The translations under genes were made by a program, and so were the position numbers. A stretch of DNA of 36,056 nt from Streptomyces europaeiscabiei. Lineage in GTDB: Bacteria > Actinomycetota > Actinomycetes > Streptomycetales > Streptomycetaceae. The DNA is taken from the NCBI RefSeq assembly GCF_001550375.1, contig NZ_LRTR01000922.1, positions 1 to 36,056 on the forward strand, read 5' to 3'. Every line of letters starts with the position of its first letter. Position 1 is the stretch's first letter. Under the pieces are notes generated by a model. The model was not told the origin of the DNA, made no database searches, and worked only from the letters and a program-made list of their open reading frames with translations. Shown one piece after another: positions 16,236 through 24,329 of this stretch.

Positions 16236-16790
16236 CCGCTGCGGTCTTCTCGGCATCTGCGCCCAGCGGCACGAATGGCTTCCCGGAGCCTCATCCAGCC
16301 GACGTGGACGCTCGCCGATCTGGCCATCGCCCCGCGCGTCGGTGGCTGCCGCGACGGCGTATCCCTGCCGCACCAGCCTCTGGAGCGTTTCGTGGTACGT
16401 CGAGACCGGCCGCGTGTAAGCGATCACCATGGGGCCGCCCATCGCGTGGGAGGGTCCGCTCACGCCCCGTCATCCCTTTGGCACGCTCTCACAAGCCTGG
16501 TGGGCGTCTTCCCTGCTCCGCGTCAAAGCGGCGGCGACGATCGCCTTCTTGGTCGGGAAGGGTCGGGAGAGGTGCGGCTGCGTGACACCGGCACGCTTGC
16601 CCTTCGCCTCGACAGAGGTGCCGCACCAGCCCTTGAGCGCGAACTGGGCGATCGCAGCACGGGGATGGCACCCTCGCGCCTTTCCTGCCTGCCCACCCGG
16701 CCAGTGCCGCCATTCCGGCGGGTGCCGGTCAGCTCAGTCCGAAGGCAGCCGGTGACGCGGCCCGGGATCAGTTCCCCTCGTTGAGCTTGC
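16236..16790 (-). pseudogene. TetR-family regulator, heavily decayed copy (paralogue of 28744-29256)
   Basis: At DNA level this stretch aligns over most of its length with the TetR pseudogene at 28744-29256. Shared blocks include GCGGTCTTcTCGGCATC, CCTCATCCAGCC, GGCGTCTTCC and GCGAACT..GCGATCGC. The order, the strand and the divergent operator/SDR arrangement are the same. No long minus-strand frame survives. The last 25 or so codons of the ancestral gene are replaced by the Tn3 remnant. It would once have been the divergent partner of SDR-1. Confidence 0.75.
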
Positions 16791-16843
16791 GCATGGAAAC
16801 CGATCGGTTTACAGTGAGGCCAGACGGAAACCGATCGGTTTCC
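16787..16843 (+). promoter_or_regulatory. SDR-1 promoter with two AAACCGATCGGTTT operators
   Basis: -35 TTGCGC (16787-16792), 17-bp spacer, -10 TACAGT (16810-16815). Operator 1, AAACCGATCGGTTT (16797-16810), fills the spacer. Operator 2 is the perfect 18-bp palindrome GGAAACCGATCGGTTTCC (16826-16843), 31 bp further between centres and just past the predicted start site. The same design is found at 25427 and 29280. Confidence 0.85.
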
Positions 16844-16862
16844 ACTACGGGTTCGGGAGTGC

Positions 16863-17678
16863 ATGATGACGACAAATCGGCCGGTAGCCCTGGTGACGGG
16901 GGCGTCATCCGGCATCGGCAGGGAAACCGCGCCAGCGCTGGTCGCGGCGGGTTTCGAGGTGGTCGGCACAGGCCGCGACACCTCGCGTGTCACCCCGCTC
17001 GCTGGGGTGACGTTCTTCGACCTCGACGTGGTCAGTGACAAGTCGGTCACCACCGTGGTCCAGCAGGTGGTCGACCGGTTCGGGCGGATCGACGTCCTGG
17101 TCAACAACGCCGGCATCGGCTCGATAGGCGCGGCCGAGGAAACCTCCCTCGCGCAGGCCCAGGGCGTCTTCGACATCAACGTCTTCGGTGTCATGCGCAT
17201 GGTGCAGGAGGTCCTGCCGCACATGCGCTCCCGGGGACGCGGGCGCATCATCAACCTCTCGTCGGTGCAGGGGTTCATCCCCGCTCCCTACATGGCCGTC
17301 TACGGCGCGTCCAAGCACGCGATCGAGGGCTACTCCCAGTCCCTGGACCACGAGGTGCGGCAGTACGGCGTCCGGTCGCTCCTCGTCGAACCCGCCTACA
17401 CCAGGACCGGATTCGAGGCCAACAGCGCGAAGCCCGACACGCCCCTGCAGGTCTACGCGGACCAGCGGCACGTCTTCGACCGCCTGATGACGGAGGCGAT
17501 CAGGAGCGGTGACGACCCCGCCGTGGTCGCCAAGGCGATCGTCACGGCCGCCACCGACAAGAAGCCGAAACTTCGCTACGCCGCCGGCCCCATGGCCGGA
17601 CGCGCACGCATGCTCCGCTTCGTTCCTGCCTGGGTCCTGGACAAGCAGATCCGCACGATGAACAAGCTGGCCGGCTGA
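16863..17678 (+). CDS. Short-chain dehydrogenase/reductase (SDR-1 of a paralogous pair)
   Basis: 271 aa, classical SDR. TGASSGIG (12-19) binds the dinucleotide, NNAG lies at 81-84, and the catalytic Ser134, Tyr147 and Lys151 (VYGASKHA) are at proper spacing. GRD at the end of strand 2 suggests NADPH. It is cytosolic; the substrate is unknown. The ATG follows GGGAG. SDR-2 at 29347 is very similar over the full length (shared blocks such as GRDTSRVTPL/SRDTSRVTPL and VEPAYTRTGFEANSAKPDTP). The NTF2-like gene follows 50 bp later, probably in one operon. Two operators cover its promoter, but the divergent TetR gene is destroyed. Confidence 0.93.
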   Translation: MMTTNRPVALVTGASSGIGRETAPALVAAGFEVVGTGRDTSRVTPLAGVTFFDLDVVSDKSVTTVVQQVVDRFGRIDVLVNNAGIGSIGAAEETSLAQAQGVFDINVFGVMRMVQEVLPHMRSRGRGRIINLSSVQGFIPAPYMAVYGASKHAIEGYSQSLDHEVRQYGVRSLLVEPAYTRTGFEANSAKPDTPLQVYADQRHVFDRLMTEAIRSGDDPAVVAKAIVTAATDKKPKLRYAAGPMAGRARMLRFVPAWVLDKQIRTMNKLAG

Positions 17679-17728
17679 CCCCCGCCACCCCACGCACTCC
17701 GTCGCGCCGTTGATACCGGGAGAGACCC

Positions 17729-18247
17729 ATGTCCGAGACCCCGCACTCCGCCGCCGCAACCGTCGCGAGCTGGCGCGCCGCCTCAGAACGCGGTGACGTC
17801 GACGCCGCGGCCGCGTGCCTGAGCCGGGACGTCGTGCTCAGCTCGCCGCTCACCGAGCAGTTCCGCTTCGAGGGACCGGCCCAGCTGCGCGATTTCCTGA
17901 CCTCGGCGTTCACGGCGGTCGAGGACATCCGCTTCCACACCCAGACCGGCGAGGGCGACGCGTACGCACTGTTCTACCGGGCGAGGGTGGGATCCCAGTC
18001 ATTCGAGGAAGCGCAACTGCTGCGGCTCGACGACGAGGCACGCATCCAGCAGATCACGCTCTTCGGGCGTCCGATGCCGGCCCTCACCGCCCTGATGATC
18101 AGTGCGGGGTCGGAGCTCGCCCGCAGGCAGGGCCGCCGGGGCGTCGCGGCGCTCATGCGCGCCAGCGCCGCGCCCGTGCACGCCATGGTCACCTTCGGGG
18201 ACCGCCGCTTGGTCCCGCTGACCCGGCCGACAGCCCCGCGGACCTGA
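17729..18247 (+). CDS. NTF2-like (SnoaL-type) superfamily protein
   Basis: 172 aa. The N-terminal helices and cone-shaped beta sheet read TVASWRAASERGDVDAAAACL...DVVLSSPLTEQFRFEGPAQLRDFL...FHTQTGEGDAYALFYRARVG, ending QQITLFGRPMPAL. This is the usual pattern for NTF2-like proteins, which act as small isomerases, cyclases or ligand carriers. A 45-residue, somewhat basic C-terminal tail follows the core. The ATG follows GGGAGAG. Placed 50 bp after SDR-1, it probably shares its promoter and substrate. Confidence 0.85.
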   Translation: MSETPHSAAATVASWRAASERGDVDAAAACLSRDVVLSSPLTEQFRFEGPAQLRDFLTSAFTAVEDIRFHTQTGEGDAYALFYRARVGSQSFEEAQLLRLDDEARIQQITLFGRPMPALTALMISAGSELARRQGRRGVAALMRASAAPVHAMVTFGDRRLVPLTRPTAPRT

Positions 18248-18260
18248 GAGCACCAGGTCC
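18240..18260 (+). terminator. Terminator hairpin of the SDR-1/NTF2-like operon
   Basis: GGACCTG-AGAGCAC-CAGGTCC, a perfect 7-bp stem with a 7-nt loop that includes the NTF2-like stop codon. There is no U-tract. Confidence 0.55.
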
Positions 18261-18716
18261 ACCGGCCGTTTGGCCCCGTTCCCCTTCCAGGAATTGGCGG
18301 TAGCCGCAGGCGATGCCTCGGCGGACAGCTTCGGGTCGCAGGAATGCGGGAGGTACTCGCCGTCCAGGTGGGCTCCGGCTCGCCATGACCGATATGAGTG
18401 ACCCCGCCGACGTTTCGCTCGACGATGTACTGGCGGTGCTCAAGCCTTAGGACCCGCATCGCTACGGAGCAGGATGAGCCAGCTGACGAGTCGTCGGCTG
18501 GCGAAGGACGCCTCCGGCAAGCGCGGACTCCGTTGGAGGCTCAGCGGTCCCGTTGGTGCTCCAGCAGCGTTTCCGCTATCCGGCCTGGTCAGGAGGCATC
18601 TCCCGGAGTGTGGTCGGCTGATGGCGCGTCAGGGGAGGTCTTGGCTGACCGCCCCTCCAAGAAGTGGATCCAGAAGGCTCGCCAGGCGAGGACGATGGCT
18701 GTCCTACTCGGTCGGC
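18261..18716. other. Region without a recognisable gene
   Basis: About 450 bp between the NTF2-like gene and the IS1380 scrap. Frames across it have skewed composition and no motif I recognise. A 21-codon frame (MTDMSDPADVSLDDVLAVLKP, near 18386-18450) looks protein-like but has no clear ribosome site and no partner. It is probably debris linked to the adjacent IS fragment. Confidence 0.4.
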
Positions 18717-19040
18717 ATGGTGATCACCGAAGCGATCCACGAACACGTGCTGAAGGTCCCCGCCTCAGCCGTGGCCCCGGCCGTCGAGACCGACGGTGAG
18801 GTCCGTGACGGGGCCTGGGTCGCCGAGCTCACCGGCAAGCTCCTGGACGGCCGACGCAAGGGCACGCGACTGATCATCCGAAAGGAACGGACCTGCCCTG
18901 GCGCCCAGTTGAGGTTCACAGACGCGGACGGCATTCGGATCACCTACTTCGCGACCGACACCCCTGCCCGGCCGATCGCCGAGTTGGAGCTCCGTCACCG
19001 GTTGCGGGCCCGGGCCGAGGACCGGATTGACGGGCACTTG
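18717..19040 (+). pseudogene. IS1380-family transposase fragment
   Basis: About 108 codons: GTRLIIRKERTCPGAQLRF, TDADGIRITYFATDTP and IAELELRHRLRARAEDRI. This is the late middle part of IS1380-type transposases, around the region before the catalytic Glu (RHR.RARVEDRIR). Neither the N-terminal DNA-binding part nor the C-terminus is present. It stops at the 3' end of the ferredoxin-reductase gene read from the other strand. Confidence 0.8.
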
Positions 19041-19046
19041 GCCGGC

Positions 19047-20150
19047 TCACACCTCCAGCACCAGCCGCTCTCCTTCCGGTGCACGCGAGACGCAGGGCAG
19101 CATGGCACCGGCCGCACGTTCGGTGGCGGTGAGCCGACGGTCACGGTGATCGACACGGCCCTGGGCCACCCGTACCCGGCAGGTGCCGCAGAACCCCTGA
19201 CGGCAGGAGAACGACAGGTCCGGCAGGGCCTCGTGGAGAACGTCCAGGGCCGAGCGGTCGTACGGCACCGGCAGAACCCGTCCGGTGTCGCCCAGTTGGA
19301 GTTCGAAGGGACGGCCGTCCGTGATCGGGGGCGGGGCGAAACGCTCGAAGTGCAGGGCGGACGCGCGGCTGTCACCGAACGCGCGCCGAACGCCGTCGAG
19401 CATGGGCGCGGGCCCGCAGCAGTACACCGCACCCGCCGCCGGGATCGAGCTCAGCAGATCGGCTGCTTCGGGCACGCCGGACTCGTCATCAGGGCGGACG
19501 GATACCCGGCCAGGGGCTGCGGCCGCGAGTTCGGCCAGCTCTGCCGCGAAGGGCATCGAGCCGCGGCTGCGGCCGGTGTGCACGAGCCTCCAGTCCAGCC
19601 CGCGCCGGGCTGCTTCCCGAGCCATCGGCAGGATCGGGGTGATTCCGATGCCGCCCGCGACGAGCAGGACGGATGCCTCGGCGGCGAAGGGAAAGGCGTT
19701 CCGGGGCCGCCCGGTGACGGCGACCCGCACACCGTCTCCGAGGACGTCGTGCACCTCGGCCGAGCCGCCTCTGCCGTCGGCGACGCGGCGTACCGCGATG
19801 CGGTACCGGTACCGGTCGGCGGGGTCGCCGCACAGGGAGTACTGACGTCTGCGGCCCGAGGGCAGGTGCAGCTCGATGTGGGCGCCGGGCTGCCAGGGCG
19901 GGAGTACTCCCCCGTCAGACGCTGCCAACCGCAGGGAGACGACATCCTCGGCCTCTTGGTGCTTGGCGGCGACCACCAGTTCCCGGATCACGGGCATCCC
20001 GGTGGCCGGCAGGCGCCCAGGGGGCTTGCTGCGCCGCGCCAGGCGCGTGACCGCGTGGTCGCTGAAAGCCGCCAGGTTCTGCATGAAGGAGTCGCCGCGC
20101 GGCCTGCCGTACAGGTCCGGCGGCCGGGTGACGGGTGTGTCGATGTCCAT
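19047..20150 (-). CDS. PDR/VanB-type ferredoxin reductase (FAD, NAD and plant-type 2Fe-2S)
   Basis: 367 aa from an ATG at 20150; upstream codons of the open frame are antisense to the previous gene. Order of domains: FAD (GAHIELHLPSGRRRQYSLCGDP), NAD(P) (VAGGIGITPILPM and VYCCGPAPML), then a C-terminal ferredoxin with C-x4-C-x2-C (FSCRQGFCGTCRVRV) and a last Cys in MLPCVS. This is the phthalate-dioxygenase-reductase layout, which passes electrons from NAD(P)H through FAD and 2Fe-2S to an oxygenase. It starts 23 bp after the ferritin-like di-iron gene, the last gene of a five-gene operon, and that protein is its most likely partner. A 45-residue N-terminal extension (FMQNLAAFSDHAVTRLAR) is of unknown use. 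Confidence 0.93.
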   Translation of the reverse strand: MDIDTPVTRPPDLYGRPRGDSFMQNLAAFSDHAVTRLARRSKPPGRLPATGMPVIRELVVAAKHQEAEDVVSLRLAASDGGVLPPWQPGAHIELHLPSGRRRQYSLCGDPADRYRYRIAVRRVADGRGGSAEVHDVLGDGVRVAVTGRPRNAFPFAAEASVLLVAGGIGITPILPMAREAARRGLDWRLVHTGRSRGSMPFAAELAELAAAAPGRVSVRPDDESGVPEAADLLSSIPAAGAVYCCGPAPMLDGVRRAFGDSRASALHFERFAPPPITDGRPFELQLGDTGRVLPVPYDRSALDVLHEALPDLSFSCRQGFCGTCRVRVAQGRVDHRDRRLTATERAAGAMLPCVSRAPEGERLVLEV

Positions 20151-20173
20151 GGGATGCCTCACAGCTTGCCGGG

Positions 20174-21085
20174 TCATCGGGCGGCCGCTCGGGCAGCAGG
20201 AGACACCGCCAGGTAGGCGACCGCCAGCTGGGTCGAGCCCTCCTGGGTCGGGTGGTAGCCGGGGCGGAAGTAGCGCAGCACCGAGCGGGCGAACGCGCCC
20301 GGCGGGGGCAACAGGTCCTTGCGGGCCGCGGCCAGGTAGTCGCGGAAGCGGACCTCGACCCGGTCGTCGAGTTCGGGGTCCGCGCTCATCAGGAAGCGGA
20401 CTCCGCGGATCCACAGCCGGGTCAGCACCGGAGCGGTGACGAGCATGCCGACCACTCGGCGCCGGTACCGGGGATCGAGGTGCACCAGCAGGTCGAACGC
20501 GACCGAACGGTGTTCGACCTCCTCCGCGCCGTGCCAGCGGAACAGATCGAGCATCGCGGGGTCCACGCCGGTGTGGTCCAGGTCCCCGTTGCTGAGAATC
20601 CAGTGGCCCATGTACGCGGTGAAGTGCTCGAAGGCCGCTATGAGGGCGAGCCGTTGGAGGAGGTGCGCGTGTGCGGCGGCCGGCGTCAGCTCCGGCCTGT
20701 CTCCGAGCACCCTTCGGAAGATCCATTCGGACTGCAGGGTGTACGGAGTCGGGTCCAGCCCCTTGGCGAGCAGGTGCTCCAGGACCTCCTGGTGCGCCTC
20801 GGCGTGCATCGCTTCCTGGCCGATGAAGCCACGTACGTCCTCGCGCAGCCGGTCGTCGGTGATCAGTGGCAGTGCCTGCTCGAAGGTGCGCACGAACCAG
20901 CGTTCGAGCTCGGGGAGCATGAGGTGGAGCACGTCGAAGGTGTGGGTCGCGAAGGGCTCACCCGGCACCCAGTGCAGCGGGGTGGCGCTCCAGTCGAAGG
21001 TGACGTCCCGGGGTTGCAGCACCAGGTCGTGGTGGTCGAGGGGCTCGGACGGACGCTCCGGATGGGTATGTGCGGCTCGGAACAT
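20174..21085 (-). CDS. Ferritin-like di-iron protein (PF10118 'metal-dependent hydrolase' type)
   Basis: 303 aa. Databases call this family metal-dependent hydrolase, but the residues seen are those of a di-iron four-helix bundle. They are Glu59 (MLPELERW), the pair E91xxH94 (GQEAMHAEAH), Glu153 (AFEHFTAY) and E189xxH192 (AEEVEHR). This order E, ExxH, E, ExxH is the carboxylate-bridged di-iron signature of ferritin-like oxygenases and desaturases. It sits directly before a PDR-type reductase, so I infer an oxygenase or desaturase component acting on a hydrophobic substrate. The ATG follows GGAGGAGG. There is no signal peptide and no clear membrane helix. Confidence 0.88.
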   Translation of the reverse strand: MFRAAHTHPERPSEPLDHHDLVLQPRDVTFDWSATPLHWVPGEPFATHTFDVLHLMLPELERWFVRTFEQALPLITDDRLREDVRGFIGQEAMHAEAHQEVLEHLLAKGLDPTPYTLQSEWIFRRVLGDRPELTPAAAHAHLLQRLALIAAFEHFTAYMGHWILSNGDLDHTGVDPAMLDLFRWHGAEEVEHRSVAFDLLVHLDPRYRRRVVGMLVTAPVLTRLWIRGVRFLMSADPELDDRVEVRFRDYLAAARKDLLPPPGAFARSVLRYFRPGYHPTQEGSTQLAVAYLAVSPAARAAAR

Positions 21086-21165
21086 GGCAGGTTCCTCCTC
21101 CGTCGGTGATCGCGATCGGGGTGTGGGAAGAGACGGTCAGGCAGTCGTCCAGTACTGCCGGTCCG

Positions 21166-22104
21166 TCAGATCGGGTGCGCGGTGTGGTCCGGAGTGTGAG
21201 TGCGGCGGGAGCCCTCCTCGACGCGGTCGGCGAATTCCGCGATCCGGGACGCGATCTCCTCGGGATGGCTGAGCTGTACCCAGTGCCCGGCTTCGATCGG
21301 GCGCCGCTGTATCCGGCCCGTCCAGTGCTCCACTCCGTACGACAGCACCGGGGTCACGCAGAAGTCGCGCGTGGGGATGATGAGTTGGACCGGGACGGTG
21401 GTCCGCCGGTCCCGGGGGCGCAGCAGGCGGGGCAGCATGTTGGCGCGGTACAGCGCGGTGCCGGACACGGCGTCGCGGGCCAGCGTCGACGCGGGGTAGG
21501 AGGTGTGCCCGGGCACACCTTGGGAGCCGGTGAGGAAGGCGCGCCAGCGGTGTCCCAGCGCTCGCCAGGTCAGGGAGGGCAGGAGCGGGACATGGAAGTA
21601 GGCGATGTACCAGGACCGTGCGGCCTGCCGCAGCATCTTCGGCAGATCCGGGTGCCCCGGTCGGAGTCGCGCCCGGATCAGGTGGCCGACGTGGTCCAGA
21701 CAGGGTCCGGAGATGGAGGTGAACGAGGCGATACGCCCGGCCAGGCGGGTGCCGGTGACGGACTCCCAGGAGTGGATCGATCCCCAGTCGTGTCCGACCA
21801 GGTGCACCGGGCGGTCGGGGCTCACTGCGTCGAGCACCGCCTCCAGGTCGGCTTCCAGACGGGACATCCGGTAGGCGCGCAGACCTCTGGGCCGGTAAGA
21901 GGCACCGGCTCCCCGCACGTCGAAGGCGGTGACGTGGAAGCGGTCGGCCAGTCGCTCGGCGACCGGGCGCCACACGTCGCTGGTGTCCGGATAGCCGTGG
22001 ACCAGCACCACCGGAGGAGCCGTGGACGCTCCCCATTGGTAGGCGGCCAACTCCACGCCGTCCGCGCCGTCCACGGCGATTCGGCGGGCGGCCGGGCCGG
22101 TCAC
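21166..22104 (-). CDS. Alpha/beta hydrolase (epoxide hydrolase-like)
   Basis: 312 aa. The oxyanion motif VVLVHGYPD is followed by VTAFDVRGAGAS and the nucleophile elbow VGHDWGS, where Asp is the nucleophile as in epoxide hydrolases and haloalkane dehalogenases. GHWVQLSHPEEIA carries the catalytic His. The cap region (about 140-220) is Arg/Trp/Tyr-rich. The GTG start overlaps the stop of the upstream MBL-fold gene by 4 nt (GTGA), so the two are translationally coupled. In the operon an Asp-type hydrolase next to a predicted oxygenase fits oxidation followed by epoxide or ester opening, but this is inference. Confidence 0.9.
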   Translation of the reverse strand: MTGPAARRIAVDGADGVELAAYQWGASTAPPVVLVHGYPDTSDVWRPVAERLADRFHVTAFDVRGAGASYRPRGLRAYRMSRLEADLEAVLDAVSPDRPVHLVGHDWGSIHSWESVTGTRLAGRIASFTSISGPCLDHVGHLIRARLRPGHPDLPKMLRQAARSWYIAYFHVPLLPSLTWRALGHRWRAFLTGSQGVPGHTSYPASTLARDAVSGTALYRANMLPRLLRPRDRRTTVPVQLIIPTRDFCVTPVLSYGVEHWTGRIQRRPIEAGHWVQLSHPEEIASRIAEFADRVEEGSRRTHTPDHTAHPI

Positions 22105-23261
22105 CGGCCACCACCGGAAGGGGTCAACTCGCCGTAGTTCAGGCCGCCGTGGAGGAAGCTGGGCAGCACCGGCCAGTGCCGCTTGAAGGGGGCCAGCTCG
22201 GAGGAGGGCAGGATCTGCAGCCAGCGCGGATCGCGCCGGCTGGGGTCGGCGAGGGTCTTCTCCTTGACCATGGAGTCGTACTGGTCGAGGGAGTCCTCCA
22301 GGGTGTTGGCGTTGGGCACCACCTCATGGCCGTAGAACGCGGCGTGGCGGCGTACCCCGGGGATGCGGGAGAGCTCGGGCTGCCAGTTGTCGGCCGAGAT
22401 GCCGTTCTCGGAGGAGACCCACACCCCGTCGGGGGTGTTCAGCACCAGGGAGTGGTTGCCGTCCGTGTGGCCGGGGGTCCACAGCAGGCTGACGCCGACG
22501 CCGAGTTCGACATCGGCGTCGAAGGCGGTGACGCGCTCGGCCGGTACGCCGTCCATGCCTCCGTCGACGTACCAGGCCCACTGCATCGGATGCGTCGATT
22601 CGAAGGTGCCCAGCTCCCTGCGGTGCACCAGCAGCCGGGCGCGTGGGAACAGGGCTTCGCGGGGCGCCCGTTCGCCGGGAATGGTGCTGGTACTTCCCAT
22701 GATCATGCGCACGTCCTGGACGTGCAGATGGTCGAAGCTGACGAAGTCCACGTCCTCGGGCCGCAGACCGCAGGAGGGCAGGACGGTGTTCGGGTCCTGG
22801 TAGAAGCGGGCGAACACGTGGTCGGTGAGAAAGTCCCCCGCCAGCCGCTTGAGCTGGGAGTAGAACGGCGCTTGAGCCGTTCCGGCGGCGACGGTCGGCT
22901 CCCACACCAGTGTTTTCGGCTCACCGTCGAAGCCGTCGAACTGCACGACGAGCATCCGGTTGACGATGCTCACCAACGGGTTGACGGCGAGCGCGGCGCC
23001 GTGGAAGCCGAACCGGGTCGGGTACGGGGCGGCGGCGATGTCGAAACTGCGGACGGCGTGGATGCGGCCCTGCCGGACGAACCGCTCACGGTAGGTGGCC
23101 GCGGCGCCGCGCACGGCGCGCAGCCGGTCGCCGCGGGGCCATACGTCGTGGACACCCTCGAATTCGGGGATGGGACGCGGAGCGGCGGCGTCCTGGAGCT
23201 TGTCCTGAGCCATGTCCTGGGCATTCTTCGCACTGGGCACCGGCTTGGGCGTGGTGGTCAC
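22101..23261 (-). CDS. MBL-fold metallohydrolase
   Basis: 386 aa from a GTG at 23261 behind AAGGA; the longer open frame is antisense to the upstream SDR end. The metallo-beta-lactamase fold shows a first motif in FDHLHVQDVR, which gives HxHxxD rather than the usual HxHxDH, then RRELGTFEST, PGHTDGNHSL (metal His) and FYGHEVVPNAN. The altered first motif may mean changed metal content. The protein is large for the family because of a roughly 110-residue N-terminal part (YRERFVRQGRIHAVRSFDIA). Cytosolic, substrate unknown. It starts four bases after the SDR stop and overlaps the following hydrolase. Confidence 0.88.
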   Translation of the reverse strand: MTTTPKPVPSAKNAQDMAQDKLQDAAAPRPIPEFEGVHDVWPRGDRLRAVRGAAATYRERFVRQGRIHAVRSFDIAAAPYPTRFGFHGAALAVNPLVSIVNRMLVVQFDGFDGEPKTLVWEPTVAAGTAQAPFYSQLKRLAGDFLTDHVFARFYQDPNTVLPSCGLRPEDVDFVSFDHLHVQDVRMIMGSTSTIPGERAPREALFPRARLLVHRRELGTFESTHPMQWAWYVDGGMDGVPAERVTAFDADVELGVGVSLLWTPGHTDGNHSLVLNTPDGVWVSSENGISADNWQPELSRIPGVRRHAAFYGHEVVPNANTLEDSLDQYDSMVKEKTLADPSRRDPRWLQILPSSELAPFKRHWPVLPSFLHGGLNYGELTPSGGGR

Positions 23262-23265
23262 GGGC

Positions 23266-24177
23266 TCATCCTTCGGGCAGGCGGACGGTCCGGGTGCGCT
23301 GCTCGTAGGCCGCGCGGACCGACCGGTCGGACAGGGCGGCGAGCTGATCGGGGACAAGGAGGTGATGCAGGGCGTCGCGGGCACGGCCCGGCAGCAGCGC
23401 GTCCAACCGGGTCAGGGCGGCTATCCGGCGTGGAACGAAGACCTCGAACCGCGGGCGCAGCACGATGTCGAGCACCGCGTCGGCCACCTGATCCGTCGTC
23501 AGGCGTCGGGTGGGGCCGGTCGCGGTGCCCACGGCCAGCTCGGTCTCCACGACGCCGGGCATCACCAGGGACACGTGCACGCCGGTGCCGCGCAGTTCGG
23601 CGCGGACGGCTGTGCTGTAGCCGTGGAGGGCGTGCTTCGTCGCCGCGTAGGTCGCCTCGCCGGCCGGGGCGACCTTGCTGGCGGCGGAGGCGATGTTCAC
23701 CACGTGGCCGCGACCGCGTTTCCACATGCGCGGGATCACGAGTTTCATCCCGCGCAGTACGCCGTGGACGTTGACGTCGAACTGGCGCAGGGCGGCTTCC
23801 TCCGGTTCCTCCTCGAAGGGGCCCACCCACATGATTCCGGCGTTGTTGATCAGTACGTCGATCGGCCCCAGCTCGGTCTCGACGGTGCGCAGGAAGTCTT
23901 CGAAGGAGGGTGTGTCGGTGACGTCGAGAGACAGCCCGAGCAGTCGGCCACCGGGACGCGCGCAGATGGCGCCGGCCGTCTCCCTGGCGAGCTCCGCGTC
24001 GAGATCGCCGATCGCCACGGCGGCTCCGGCCGCGGCGAGCCGGGCTGCGACAGCACGCCCGATGCCGCGGCCCGCCCCGGTGACCGCGATCACCCGGCCG
24101 GTCAGCGGTTGTGTGCCGGAGAGCCTGTCGCGGTCTCTCCGGCTGAACGTGTACGGGGATTTGGGCGGTGCTGCCAC
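23266..24177 (-). CDS. Short-chain dehydrogenase/reductase (first gene of the di-iron operon)
   Basis: 303 aa from a GTG at 24177 behind AAGGAAGGGG; the ATG further upstream would give a Cys/Ser/Arg-rich leader covering the promoter and is unlikely. VIAVTGAGRGIG binds NAD(P), LDVT and INNAG follow, and YAATKHA is the YxxxK site. The C-terminal 80 residues (VFVPRRIAALTRLDALLPGRARDALHHLL) resemble membrane-associated SDRs acting on lipids or sterols. It differs from SDR-1 and SDR-2. It opens the minus-strand operon and is divergent from the TetR gene at 24330 across two tandem operators. Confidence 0.92.
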   Translation of the reverse strand: MAAPPKSPYTFSRRDRDRLSGTQPLTGRVIAVTGAGRGIGRAVAARLAAAGAAVAIGDLDAELARETAGAICARPGGRLLGLSLDVTDTPSFEDFLRTVETELGPIDVLINNAGIMWVGPFEEEPEEAALRQFDVNVHGVLRGMKLVIPRMWKRGRGHVVNIASAASKVAPAGEATYAATKHALHGYSTAVRAELRGTGVHVSLVMPGVVETELAVGTATGPTRRLTTDQVADAVLDIVLRPRFEVFVPRRIAALTRLDALLPGRARDALHHLLVPDQLAALSDRSVRAAYEQRTRTVRLPEG

Positions 24178-24243
24178 GGTCGAGCCCCTTCCTTGCCCTG
24201 AGCACGAGCGGACCGCCGAGCGGCAGGCGGCCCCCACGCATTT

Positions 24244-24290
24244 CTGACACGAGACCATGTCAGATGAACTGACAAGCTAGAGTGTCAGTT
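24244..24290. promoter_or_regulatory. Two identical tandem operators CTGACA-N8-TGTCAG
   Basis: CTGACA 24244-24249 with TGTCAG 24258-24263, and CTGACA 24269-24274 with TGTCAG 24283-24288. Both have 8-bp spacers and lie 25 bp apart centre to centre. The second extends to a perfect AACTGACA-N8-TGTCAGTT. They lie between the divergent SDR operon and the TetR gene, where a TetR dimer pair would shut off both. Confidence 0.88.
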
Positions 24291-24329
24291 CGGAGCACAC
24301 CGGTGTCAACACCTCTGCGAAGGGGAAAA

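Noticed and set aside
18474..20216. 580-codon plus-strand open frame across the IS1380 scrap and the reductase
   Set aside because: Only its first part matches a transposase; the rest is antisense to the PDR-type reductase, whose domain motifs are unmistakable. High GC keeps the reverse frame open.
22149..23774. 541-codon plus-strand open frame opposite the MBL-fold and SDR genes
   Set aside because: It crosses two well-supported minus-strand genes and has no recognisable domain.
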